Source: Massilia sp. PDC64 (GTDB taxonomy: Bacteria; Pseudomonadota; Gammaproteobacteria; Burkholderiales; Burkholderiaceae_D). Taken from it: a stretch of DNA of 64,000 nt. The stretch spans positions 62,001 to 126,000 of the forward strand of contig NZ_FMZS01000006.1 in NCBI RefSeq assembly GCF_900101265.1. Direction: 5' to 3'. The notes below the pieces were generated by a model. That model saw only the letters and a list, made by a program, of their open reading frames with translations. It was not told the DNA's origin and did not search any database. Shown here piece by piece: positions 1 through 6,573 of this stretch (positions are counted from its first letter, which is position 1; every line of letters starts with the position of its first letter). The position numbers and the translations under genes were made by a program.

Positions 1-377
1 TGTTCTCGCCGCTGGGCCAGACCGTTGCCGAGATCACGGTCACGCCCGACACGGCCACGCTGAAACAGTCCGGCCGCGAGCCGCGCGTGGAAAAGGACAT
101 CGACACGCTGACGGCGAAATCCCTCGGCTGGACCCTGCCCGTGAGCGGCCTGCGCGACTGGCTGCAGGGCTATGCCGTCGATGCGTCCGGCAAGCGTTTT
201 ACGGCGTCGCCCGCGCACGACAGCGTCGTCACGAACGATGGCTGGCGCCTGCGTTTCGTGGAATGGCAGAACGGCCCGGGCGGTGCGCCGATGCCGCGCC
301 GCATCGATGCCGAGCGCAGCACGACGGCCGTCGGCGATGCGCTGACGATCCGCATCGTCATCGATCCGGTGGCGTGA
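1..377 (+). CDS. lolB: Outer-membrane lipoprotein LolB, C-terminal part (5' end outside window)
   Basis: The open frame enters from the left edge (reading from base 3) and ends at TGA 375-377. The translated end contains LGWTLPVSGLRDWLQG, a block typical of LolB, the lipoprotein that receives lipoproteins from LolA and inserts them into the outer membrane. LolB directly upstream of ispE is the usual order in beta- and gammaproteobacteria, which supports the call. The stop shares one base with the ATG of ispE (TGATG), so the two are probably translationally coupled. The signal peptide and lipobox lie outside the window and cannot be checked. Confidence 0.9.
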   Translation, partial: FSPLGQTVAEITVTPDTATLKQSGREPRVEKDIDTLTAKSLGWTLPVSGLRDWLQGYAVDASGKRFTASPAHDSVVTNDGWRLRFVEWQNGPGGAPMPRRIDAERSTTAVGDALTIRIVIDPVA

Positions 378-1270
378 TGGCAGCGACCTCTTTGCATGAT
401 TGCCCGGCGCCGGCCAAGCTGAATTTGTTCCTGCACGTCGTCGGCCGCCGGCCCGACGGCTACCACCTTCTGCAATCCGTGTTTCAACTGATCGACCGTA
501 GCGACACCTTGCACTTCGATTTGCGCAGCGACGACCGCATCGTGCGCACGACGGATGTGCCCGGCGTGCCGGAAGAGCAGGACCTGATCGTCCGCGCGCT
601 GCGCGCGTTGCAGGCGGAATACGAGCGTCGCCACGGCCATCTGCCGCCGGGGATCGCCGTCGCCGTCGAGAAGCGCCTGCCGATGGGGGGCGGGCTCGGC
701 GGTGGTTCGTCCGACGCGGCCACGGCCCTGATGGCGGCCAATCATTTGTGGCAGGCCGGCCTGACGGATGCCGAGCTGATCGCGCTGGGCCTGCCGCTGG
801 GCGCCGACATCCCGTTTTTCCTGTTCGGTGAGACGGCCTTTGCCGAGGGCGTGGGCGAGGCGTTGCAAGCCGTGCCGGGGCCGGATTGCTGGTATGTCGT
901 CATCGAACCGGGCGTGTCCGTGCCCACCGTTGCAATTTTTACGGCCCCCGATTTGACAAGAAACACGAAAGCCATCACAATATCGGACTTTTCCAGACGA
1001 CATGTCGAGTCGAATGACTTGATTGGCTTCGGGAAAAATGATTTGCAGGACGTGGCAGCCCGCTTGTTCCCGCCGGTAGCAGAGGCGATCGAATGGTTGA
1101 GTGGCTACGGAGCGGCCAGGATGACTGGTTCCGGATCGTGCGTGTTTTGCGCATTTTCCACAGAGCAGGAAGCTGAACAGGTACTGAAGCAGGTGCCGGC
1201 GCGGTGGAGAGCGTGGAAAGCGAAAGCGCTGCAGCGACATCCGATGAAAATCGCTCTTGCAAATCAATGA
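377..1270 (+). CDS. ispE: 4-diphosphocytidyl-2-C-methyl-D-erythritol kinase
   Basis: This 297-residue GHMP kinase phosphorylates CDP-methylerythritol with ATP in the non-mevalonate (MEP) route to isoprenoids. The N-terminal PAKLNLFL contains the expected catalytic Lys (K14). The ATP-binding glycine loop LPMGGGLGGGSSDAA is at about residues 101-115, and D145 in LGADIPF matches the second catalytic residue. Length fits the family. The ATG at 377 was chosen because it overlaps the lolB stop and gives the standard N-terminus; an in-frame upstream extension to 263 runs antiphase inside lolB and is not needed. The gene is followed directly by the tRNA-Gln promoter. Confidence 0.97.
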   Translation: MAATSLHDCPAPAKLNLFLHVVGRRPDGYHLLQSVFQLIDRSDTLHFDLRSDDRIVRTTDVPGVPEEQDLIVRALRALQAEYERRHGHLPPGIAVAVEKRLPMGGGLGGGSSDAATALMAANHLWQAGLTDAELIALGLPLGADIPFFLFGETAFAEGVGEALQAVPGPDCWYVVIEPGVSVPTVAIFTAPDLTRNTKAITISDFSRRHVESNDLIGFGKNDLQDVAARLFPPVAEAIEWLSGYGAARMTGSGSCVFCAFSTEQEAEQVLKQVPARWRAWKAKALQRHPMKIALANQ

Positions 1271-1286
1271 GTTGTAGAATAAAATT

Positions 1287-1315
1287 TTGCCTGTCGACGC
1301 ATTCGACGATATAAT
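1287..1315 (+). promoter_or_regulatory. Sigma-70 promoter of the tRNA-Gln gene
   Basis: TTGCCT (1287-1292) and a perfect TATAAT (1310-1315) are separated by 17 bases. This near-consensus promoter lies just after ispE, with a predicted start near 1322, about 30 bases before the mature tRNA. It is the strongest sigma-70 promoter by eye in the window. Confidence 0.8.
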
Positions 1316-1350
1316 AATCGAGTGCAGCGACAAGCTGTAAGTTTCAGTGT

Positions 1351-1427
1351 AGGGGAATCGCCAAGCTGGTTAAGGCACCGGATTTTGATTCCGGCATACC
1401 AAGGTTCGAATCCTTGTTCCCCTGCCA
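1351..1427 (+). tRNA. tRNA-Gln (anticodon TTG)
   Basis: A 77-base cloverleaf with the 3' CCA encoded. Acceptor arms AGGGGAA (1351-1357) and TTCCCCT (1417-1423) pair perfectly, followed by G and CCA (1425-1427). The anticodon stem CCGGA/TCCGG encloses the loop TTTTGAT, giving anticodon TTG at 1385-1387, which reads Gln CAA/CAG. The T-arm contains GGTTCGAATCC. Location between ispE and prs is common in betaproteobacteria. The 318-base interval 1271-1588 holds only its promoter, this tRNA, its terminator and the short prs leader. Confidence 0.98.
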
Positions 1428-1483
1428 AAGTTTCTTTGCCTGAGCTGATGATGACCCGTGCTCCAGCAGGCAGATAAAAAATG

Positions 1484-1513
1484 GAGCCGCCAATGAGCGG
1501 CTCATTTTTTTTT
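1484..1513 (+). terminator. Rho-independent terminator after tRNA-Gln
   Basis: GAGCCGC (1484-1490) pairs with GCGGCTC (1497-1503) around a 6-base loop, followed by A and nine T residues. An A-run before the left arm means it could also work in reverse. Confidence 0.85.
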
Positions 1514-1588
1514 GTGGTTCAGCGTTAATCATTCGACGATTAGCTGCTTTTCAAGTTCTTTCAACGCTCTTACATCTCTGGGACTCCC

Positions 1589-2539
1589 ATGGCTTACGAA
1601 AACCTGATGGTTTTTACCGGCAATGCCAATCCGGCGCTAGCAGAAGGGGTCGCAAAAAACCTCGGCATTCCTCTCGGCAAAGCCGTGGTCTCGAAGTTCT
1701 CCGACGGCGAAGTCATGGTCGAAATCAACGAGAACGTTCGTGGCAAGGACGTCTTCGTTCTGCAATCGACCTGCGCTCCCACCAATGACAACCTGATGGA
1801 AATCATGCTGATGGTCGACGCTCTCAAGCGCGCATCGGCAGGCCGCATCACCGCGGCGATTCCTTACTTCGGCTACGCCCGCCAGGACCGCCGTCCGCGT
1901 TCCGCACGCGTCGCGATCTCGGCCAAGGTGGTTGCGAACATGCTGGAAGAAGCCGGCGTCGAGCGCGTCCTGATCATGGACCTGCACGCCGACCAGATCC
2001 AGGGCTTCTTCGACATCCCGGTCGACAACATCTACGCATCGCCGCTGCTGCTGGGCGACCTGCAGAAGCGCAACTACGACGACCTGCTCGTCGTGTCGCC
2101 GGACGTCGGCGGCGTGGTGCGTGCCCGTGCGCTGGCCAAGCGCCTCGGCTGCGACCTGGCGATCATCGACAAGCGTCGTCCGAAGGCGAACGTGTCGGAA
2201 GTCATGAACATCATCGGTGAAGTCGAAGGCCGCAACTGCGTGATCATGGACGATATGGTCGACACCGCCGGCACGCTGACCAAGGCCGCCGAAGTCCTGA
2301 AAGAGCGTGGCGCGAAGAAAGTCGTCGCGTACTGCACGCACCCGGTGCTGTCCGGCCCGGCCATCGAGCGCATCTCGAACTCGCCGCTGGACGAACTGGT
2401 CGTCACCGACACGATCCCGCTGAGCCCGGCCGGCCAGGCTTGCGGCAAGATCCGCCAGCTGACCTGCGCACCGCTGCTGGCCGAGACCTTCAAGCGTATC
2501 GTCAAGGGCGACTCGGTCATCTCGCTGTTCGTCGACTGA
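1589..2539 (+). CDS. prs: Ribose-phosphate pyrophosphokinase (PRPP synthase)
   Basis: This 316-residue cytoplasmic enzyme makes 5-phosphoribosyl 1-pyrophosphate from ribose 5-phosphate and ATP, the precursor for nucleotides, His, Trp and NAD. Visible motifs are the ATP-binding flexible-loop segment YARQDRR (96-102), the PRPP synthase signature [11 protein letters not shown] (131-141) and the PRPP-binding loop DDMVDTAGT (221-229). Length is that of class I bacterial enzymes. The ATG at 1589 gives the standard start [12 protein letters not shown]. It is preceded by the tRNA terminator, so it must have its own promoter in 1514-1588; no clear one is seen there. Confidence 0.98.
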   Translation: MAYENLMVFTGNANPALAEGVAKNLGIPLGKAVVSKFSDGEVMVEINENVRGKDVFVLQSTCAPTNDNLMEIMLMVDALKRASAGRITAAIPYFGYARQDRRPRSARVAISAKVVANMLEEAGVERVLIMDLHADQIQGFFDIPVDNIYASPLLLGDLQKRNYDDLLVVSPDVGGVVRARALAKRLGCDLAIIDKRRPKANVSEVMNIIGEVEGRNCVIMDDMVDTAGTLTKAAEVLKERGAKKVVAYCTHPVLSGPAIERISNSPLDELVVTDTIPLSPAGQACGKIRQLTCAPLLAETFKRIVKGDSVISLFVD

Positions 2540-2558
2540 TCGAACCCCGTTGCAAGCG

Positions 2559-2589
2559 CGGCGCGCCTGGCTGAAAAGCCGGCGCGCCG
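2559..2589 (+). other. Stable GC hairpin after prs
   Basis: CGGCGCGCC-T-GGCT (2559-2572) pairs with AGCC-GGCGCGCCG (2577-2589) around a GAAA loop with one bulged base. No T-run follows, so it may be an RNA-stabilising or Rho-assisted end rather than a classic terminator. It marks the prs/rplY boundary. Confidence 0.5.
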
Positions 2590-2646
2590 TTGACGTATCA
2601 AAGGTTTACAGAATTTCTTGAGCGCGCGCGAGTGCGCTCTTTTACC

Positions 2647-2703
2647 GATGTCCCTGGTCGCGGGGACATCACAACCCGGGCAACCGGGCCGGCACGTGCC
2701 GGC
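2647..2703 (+). promoter_or_regulatory. Structured leader upstream of rplY
   Basis: Two further perfect inverted repeats precede rplY: GATGTCCC (2647-2654) with GGGACATC (2663-2670), and the 16-base palindrome GCCGGCACGTGCCGGC (2688-2703). Together with the hairpin at 2559-2589, the 192 bases between prs and rplY are almost wholly foldable. Ribosomal protein leaders are often regulatory, but no known leader class is recognised here; a control role is inference. Confidence 0.35.
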
Positions 2704-2731
2704 ATTCGGGCCCACACTTTGGAGTAACACC

Positions 2732-3319
2732 ATGAAAGTAGTCGCATTTGCACGTACTCAGCAGGGGACCGGAGCGAGCCGCCGCCTGCGCAACGCCGGC
2801 CAGACCCCGGGCATCATCTACGGTGGCACCGCTGCCCCGCAACTGATCGCCCTGGATGGCAACGCGTTGTTCCACGCGCTCAAGAAAGAAGCTTTCCACG
2901 GTTCGATCCTGGATCTGGAACTGGACGGCCAAGTCCAGAAAGTCCTGCTGCGCGATTTCCAGATGCACGCATACAAGCAAATCGTCCTGCACGCTGACTT
3001 CCAGCGCGTCGACGCTTCGCAGCCGATCCACGCCAAGGTCGCCCTGCACTTCGTCAACGCCGAGATCTCGCCGGCCGTCAAGCTGAACGGCGCCATCGTG
3101 TCGCACGTGCTGAACGAACTGGACGTGTCCTGCCTGCCGGGTCAACTGCCGGAATTCATCACCGTCGACCTGTCGAAGCTGGAAGCCGGCCAGTCGATCC
3201 ACGTGTCGCAACTGACCCTGCCGGAAGGCGTGACCGTCGTTGCCCACGGCCAGGACCAGACCGTCGCTACGTCGTCGATCCCGCGCGGTGCCGCAACGGC
3301 CGAAGCCGCTGCCGAGTAA
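2732..3319 (+). CDS. rplY: 50S ribosomal protein L25 (general stress protein Ctc form)
   Basis: A 195-residue L25/TL5/Ctc protein that binds 5S rRNA in the large ribosomal subunit. It has the N-terminal L25 domain ([20 protein letters not shown]) and the longer C-terminal beta domain of the Ctc type, ending in an Ala/Glu-rich tail. The start at ATG 2732 follows GGAG at 2721-2724 and gives MKVVAFART, the usual beginning; an extension back to 2618 would read through the leader hairpins and is rejected. The prs-rplY-pth order is the normal context, although here two extra genes separate rplY from pth. Confidence 0.96.
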   Translation: MKVVAFARTQQGTGASRRLRNAGQTPGIIYGGTAAPQLIALDGNALFHALKKEAFHGSILDLELDGQVQKVLLRDFQMHAYKQIVLHADFQRVDASQPIHAKVALHFVNAEISPAVKLNGAIVSHVLNELDVSCLPGQLPEFITVDLSKLEAGQSIHVSQLTLPEGVTVVAHGQDQTVATSSIPRGAATAEAAAE

Positions 3320-3335
3320 TTTTACTCAGCATCAC

Positions 3336-3370
3336 AAAACCCGCCGCGACGCGAGTCCGGCGGGTTTTTT
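3336..3370 (+). terminator. Terminator after rplY
   Basis: AAAACCCGCC (3336-3345) pairs with GGCGGGTTTT (3359-3368) with a 13-base loop, followed by further T residues. The A-rich left flank would also let it end the convergent gene on the minus strand, whose stop is at 3376. Confidence 0.85.
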
Positions 3371-3375
3371 GTTTT

Positions 3376-3666
3376 TCAGATCAATCCCAAAGTCAGCGCT
3401 TTCAGCGTGGCCGCGGCCCGCGTCGAGCACTCCAGCTTGCGGAAGATGCTTTCCACGTGCGTGCGTACGGTCGACGGGCTGATCTGCATGACCCGCGCCG
3501 CTTCCTTGTTGCTTTCGCCCAGGCTGATGCGGCGCAGGACTTCGATTTCGCGGTCGGATAGCAGGTTCCTGCGGGCAGTTGACGCGGGTGTCGTGTGACC
3601 GCCAGCCGCTTCGAGGACGTGGCGCACGGCGTTCGTATCGAAGCCTGATGCCTGCTCCACCAGCAC
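3376..3666 (-). CDS. LuxR-type HTH half of a broken HD-GYP/LuxR regulator
   Basis: This is the C-terminal piece of the gene that begins at 4803. The frame is unchanged, but a TGA at 3700-3702 cuts it off from the HD-GYP part; 3666 is the first ATG after the stop. The 96 residues contain a complete LuxR/GerE helix-turn-helix (LLSDREIEVLRRISLGES, then PSTVRTHVESIFRKL). The intact paralogue at 23959-25389 has the same two domains in one chain. Whether this piece is translated alone, by reinitiation or read-through, cannot be told. No ribosome-binding site is evident. Best treated as part of one pseudogene or of a gene with a recent nonsense mutation. Confidence 0.7.
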   Translation of the reverse strand: MLVEQASGFDTNAVRHVLEAAGGHTTPASTARRNLLSDREIEVLRRISLGESNKEAARVMQISPSTVRTHVESIFRKLECSTRAAATLKALTLGLI

Positions 3667-3699
3667 ACGCGCGGCCTCGTCAGGCGAATACGCCGGGCG

Positions 3700-4803
3700 T
3701 CACGGCCGCGGCATGCACAGCGCCACGTACGCGCACGCGGCCGCCAGCAGGCGGTGCGGCAGGCCCAGCGCGTCGGCATCCAGGTTGCGGAAATAGCCGC
3801 TGCCGTCCAGCCGTTCGTAGGCATGCGACGCGAGCGCGGCCTCAAGACGCAGCGTCGGGATCTGGACGCCGGCCCGCGCCGTCCAGTACGGTACGAGCCG
3901 GATCTTTTCCCAGTCGCCGGCGCTGAGCTTGCCTTCCCGTTCCCACACCGTGTTCGGCACCGCCGCGCGGCCCATGCCGTGGATGAGGGCGGCGCGGCCG
4001 AGACATTGCTGCTGGGCCGGAGACAGGTCGGCGCGGACTGCCGCCGCTTCCACCAGCTCGGCCACGCGGCGCGAGTAACCCGCCAGCCAAGGCAGCTTCA
4101 GCTCCATCATGTCGGCCACGATGGACAGCGGCACGTGCCGCGCCAGCAGCGGGTCGACGGCCGCGGGCGCCGGCGTGTCCAGTTCGTCCAGCCAGGCCTG
4201 CGCATGAGCGGCAAGCAGGCGCGCGAGCGGCGCCGGGTACTTGCGGTCGGCCATCCGGGCGATCATCCGCAGCGCCTCATCGAAGCCATGCGTGCGCGCG
4301 AGGATCTCGAGGTCGCCGGCCAGGCTCGTGTAGAAGACGACGGTCGGGATGGCCGATCCGCGCAGCCGTTCCGGCAGGCCATTGCCATCGTAATGCTCCC
4401 ACACGTGGCGCAGCCCGGCCTCCACTTCCGCCGGCAGCCCCAGCAGGCCGGCGATGTCGCCCGACACTTCACAGTGGATGCGTGCCAGCGGCGTCACGCT
4501 TTGCACCGTCAGCGGATTGTCCGCCGGGAGCGTCTGCGTGAGCATGGCGTCGCGTCCGCCGACGTCGTCGCCGAGCAGCGTGGCGAATCCGGACGCGTTC
4601 GCGGTGCAGCCAGACCAGCGCAGCAGGGCGACGAGGCGCGCATGGCAGCACCCATCCGGCGTGGCCCCGTCCGCCTGCGCGAGGCGCGCCGCAAGCCGTG
4701 CCGCGCGGATGGAGCCATCGGTCGGCTGGCCCATGGACAGGTCGCCGACGAGGGCCAAAGCCTGGACGGCGTCTTCGACGGAGACGGTGTTGTCGATTTG
4801 CAT
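3700..4803 (-). CDS. Degenerate HD-GYP domain protein, truncated by in-frame TGA
   Basis: A 367-residue product with an HD-GYP-like fold in its second half. The metal-site block reads LIHGMGR where active enzymes have an HD pair, so the Asp is lost, while the GYP-loop equivalent survives as ERLDGSGYF. Hydrolysis of cyclic-di-GMP is therefore doubtful, and a sensory or scaffold role is more likely. The first half is diverged and helical. The frame stops at TGA 3700-3702 just after CMPRP; the paralogue at 23959-25389 reads CSPRPW here, so TGG has become TGA and the LuxR domain (3376-3666) is split off. The start ATG 4803 (MQIDNTVSVEDAV) matches the paralogue start MQPDETITVEDAV; an extension to 4929 is rejected. 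Confidence 0.75.
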   Translation of the reverse strand: MQIDNTVSVEDAVQALALVGDLSMGQPTDGSIRAARLAARLAQADGATPDGCCHARLVALLRWSGCTANASGFATLLGDDVGGRDAMLTQTLPADNPLTVQSVTPLARIHCEVSGDIAGLLGLPAEVEAGLRHVWEHYDGNGLPERLRGSAIPTVVFYTSLAGDLEILARTHGFDEALRMIARMADRKYPAPLARLLAAHAQAWLDELDTPAPAAVDPLLARHVPLSIVADMMELKLPWLAGYSRRVAELVEAAAVRADLSPAQQQCLGRAALIHGMGRAAVPNTVWEREGKLSAGDWEKIRLVPYWTARAGVQIPTLRLEAALASHAYERLDGSGYFRNLDADALGLPHRLLAAACAYVALCMPRP

Positions 4804-4959
4804 CCGGGTACTGTAACGACGACGGCGCGCGGCGGCAAGGCGGGACTGGTCTTCGGATAGGCGCAGGGGTCGGTTAATCGACCGATACTCCCGGCGGGGC
4901 CGACTCTCTACACTGGCTTCCATCGACACCCCAACAACGAATTACCTCAAGGAGCCATC

Positions 4960-5739
4960 ATGAAAGCATCGATCACCACCATCGTCCGCAACGTCGCCGC
5001 CGCCGCCGCCATCGCTGCCGCCGGCACCGGTTTCGCCCACGCCGCCACCGCCGCCGAGCAGCCGTCCGTCGTCATCGTCCACGGCGCCTTCGCCGACGGC
5101 TCCGACTGGGCCAAGGTCATCCCGCTGCTGCAGGCCAAGGGCGTCAAGGTCACGGCCGTGCAGAACAGCCTGACCTCGCTGGCCGACGACGTCGCCGCCA
5201 CGAAGCGCGCGATCGACAACCAGCCGGGCAAGGTCGTGCTGGTGGGCCATTCCTGGGGCGGCACCGTGATCACGGAAGCGGGCACGGGTGACAAGGTCGC
5301 GAGCCTCGTCTACGTCGCGGCCTTTGCGCCGGACGTGGGCCAGGCCACCGCCGACCTCGGCAAGGACCTGCCGCCGGCACCGGGCATCACCAAGCTGACG
5401 GTCGACAAGGCCGGCTTCGCCAGCCTGTCGCCGGCCGTCCTGAAGGAAGACTTCGCCCAGGACGTGCCCGCCGCCCAGGCCGCCGTGATGGCCGCCACGC
5501 AGGGCCCGATCGCGGTGAAGGCGTTCGGCGAAAAGACGACCGTCGCCGCATGGAAGAATCGTCCGAGCTGGTACATCGTCAGCAAGAACGACCGCATGAT
5601 CCAGCCCGACCTGGAACGCCGTTTCGCGAAGGCCATCGGCGCGAAAACGACCGAACTGGCGGCCAGCCACGTGCCGCAGCAGTCGCGCCCGGCGGAGGTC
5701 GCCAAGGTGATCCTGGATGCGGTCGCCGCCAGCAAATAA
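4960..5739 (+). CDS. Secreted alpha/beta-hydrolase
   Basis: A 259-residue alpha/beta-hydrolase with an Ala-rich N-terminal signal peptide (cleavage likely after AHA, about residue 28), so it probably acts in the periplasm or outside. The oxyanion HG is at 41-42, the nucleophile elbow GHSWGG at 96-101 (Ser98), and a late His (ASHVPQQ) fits the triad. The closest general type is the salicylate esterase/haloperoxidase-like group; the substrate cannot be named. AAGGAG lies at a good distance before ATG 4960. It sits divergently from the broken regulator with 156 bases between them, containing the inverted repeat TCGGT-N6-ACCGA (4870-4885) that could be an operator. Confidence 0.8.
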   Translation: MKASITTIVRNVAAAAAIAAAGTGFAHAATAAEQPSVVIVHGAFADGSDWAKVIPLLQAKGVKVTAVQNSLTSLADDVAATKRAIDNQPGKVVLVGHSWGGTVITEAGTGDKVASLVYVAAFAPDVGQATADLGKDLPPAPGITKLTVDKAGFASLSPAVLKEDFAQDVPAAQAAVMAATQGPIAVKAFGEKTTVAAWKNRPSWYIVSKNDRMIQPDLERRFAKAIGAKTTELAASHVPQQSRPAEVAKVILDAVAASK

Positions 5740-5743
5740 GGGT

Positions 5744-5778
5744 AACGCGGCCGTGCTTAGACTGCACGGCCGCGTTTT
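5744..5778 (+). terminator. Terminator after the alpha/beta-hydrolase gene
   Basis: AACGCGGCCGTGC (5744-5756) pairs with GCACGGCCGCGTT (5764-5776) around TTAGACT and runs into T residues: a 13-base perfect stem. Confidence 0.85.
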
Positions 5779-5817
5779 CCGCGATAATCGAGCTTTACGC
5801 TCGATTTACGCTTTTAT

Positions 5818-6402
5818 ATGCACATCCGCCTGATCGTCGGCCTCGGCAACCCCGGCCCGGAATACGAACAAACCCGTCACAACGCCGGCTTCTGGCTCGT
5901 CGACAACCTCGCCAACTCCTTGCCTGGTTGCCAGTTGCAGCGCGAATCGCGCTTCAACGCCCTGGTCGCCAAGACATCGATCTCGGGCAAGGACGTCTGG
6001 CTGCTCGAGCCGCTGACCTTCATGAACCGCTCCGGCCAGTCCGTGGGCGCCCTGGCGCGCTTCTTCAAGATCGCGCCGGAAGAGATCCTCGTCGTGCACG
6101 ACGAACTCGACCTGCCGCCCGGTGCCGCCAAGCTCAAGCGCGGTGGTTCCTCGGGCGGCCACAACGGCCTGAAGGACATCACGGCCGCGCTCGGCACGCA
6201 GGATTACTGGCGGCTGCGCCTGGGCATCGGCCATCCGCGCTCCCTGAACCTGCAGCAGGCCGTCGCCGACTTCGTGCTGCACCGCCCGCGCCGCGAAGAG
6301 CAGACCCTCATCGAGGAAGCCATCGATAAAAGCCTGCGCATCATTCCGATGGTGTGCGAAGGCAAGATGAGCGCTGCGACGATGCAACTGCACACGGACT
6401 GA
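5818..6402 (+). CDS. pth: Peptidyl-tRNA hydrolase
   Basis: This 194-residue cytoplasmic enzyme frees tRNA from peptidyl-tRNA that has dropped off ribosomes. It shows the family block [18 protein letters not shown] with catalytic His21 and Asn22, the HDELDL segment holding the active-site Asp (about 95), and the Gly-rich [15 protein letters not shown] loop. The ATG at 5818 gives the canonical start. It belongs with prs-rplY at the left; in many proteobacteria ychF follows pth directly, but here ychF is at 29529, so roughly 23 kb of accessory genes lie between them. Confidence 0.98.
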   Translation: MHIRLIVGLGNPGPEYEQTRHNAGFWLVDNLANSLPGCQLQRESRFNALVAKTSISGKDVWLLEPLTFMNRSGQSVGALARFFKIAPEEILVVHDELDLPPGAAKLKRGGSSGGHNGLKDITAALGTQDYWRLRLGIGHPRSLNLQQAVADFVLHRPRREEQTLIEEAIDKSLRIIPMVCEGKMSAATMQLHTD

Positions 6403-6410
6403 TGCGCGCC

Positions 6411-6450
6411 CGGACCGGTGGCGCGGTTCCTTTATCGCCACACCGGTCCG
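6411..6450. repeat. Inverted repeat just after pth
   Basis: CGGACCGGTG (6411-6420) and CACCGGTCCG (6441-6450) form a perfect 10-base stem with a 20-base loop. No T-run follows. It probably helps end the pth transcript, but could equally be a protein-binding site. Confidence 0.45.
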
Positions 6451-6478
6451 GAAAGCGGTTGTGTTACGACCGGACAGG

Positions 6479-6492
6479 TGATAACGTTAACC
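6479..6492 (+). promoter_or_regulatory. LacI-type operator 1 (upstream of first PL8 lyase)
   Basis: TGATAACGTTAACC: the conserved half TGATAAC and centre AACGTT match the perfect palindrome at 18347-18360. It lies 72 bases (centre to centre) from operator 2, with a terminator-like hairpin between. The binding protein is inferred to be the LacI-family regulator at 17228-18286. Confidence 0.7.
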
Positions 6493-6519
6493 GAAATAAG
6501 AAAGCAGGCAGCGCTGACG

Positions 6520-6541
6520 GAGACCGCCGGTCTCTTTTTTT
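6520..6541 (+). terminator. Terminator or attenuator ahead of the first PL8 gene
   Basis: GAGACC (6520-6525) pairs with GGTCTC (6529-6534) and is followed by seven T residues. Its place between two operators and 33 bases before the lyase start suggests it either ends leftover transcription from pth or attenuates transcription from the operator-1 promoter. Confidence 0.6.
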
Positions 6542-6550
6542 GCGCGGATC

Positions 6551-6564
6551 TGATAACGTTAACG
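6551..6564 (+). promoter_or_regulatory. LacI-type operator 2, next to the PL8 ribosome-binding site
   Basis: TGATAACGTTAACG, directly followed by GGAGGAG and then ATG 6574. A repressor bound here would block an elongating or initiating polymerase immediately before the lyase gene. Confidence 0.7.
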
Positions 6565-6573
6565 GAGGAGATC

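Noticed and set aside
4870..4885. Inverted repeat TCGGT-N6-ACCGA between the broken regulator and the hydrolase, considered as an operator
   Set aside because: Short arms and no second copy; noted only in the hydrolase entry.
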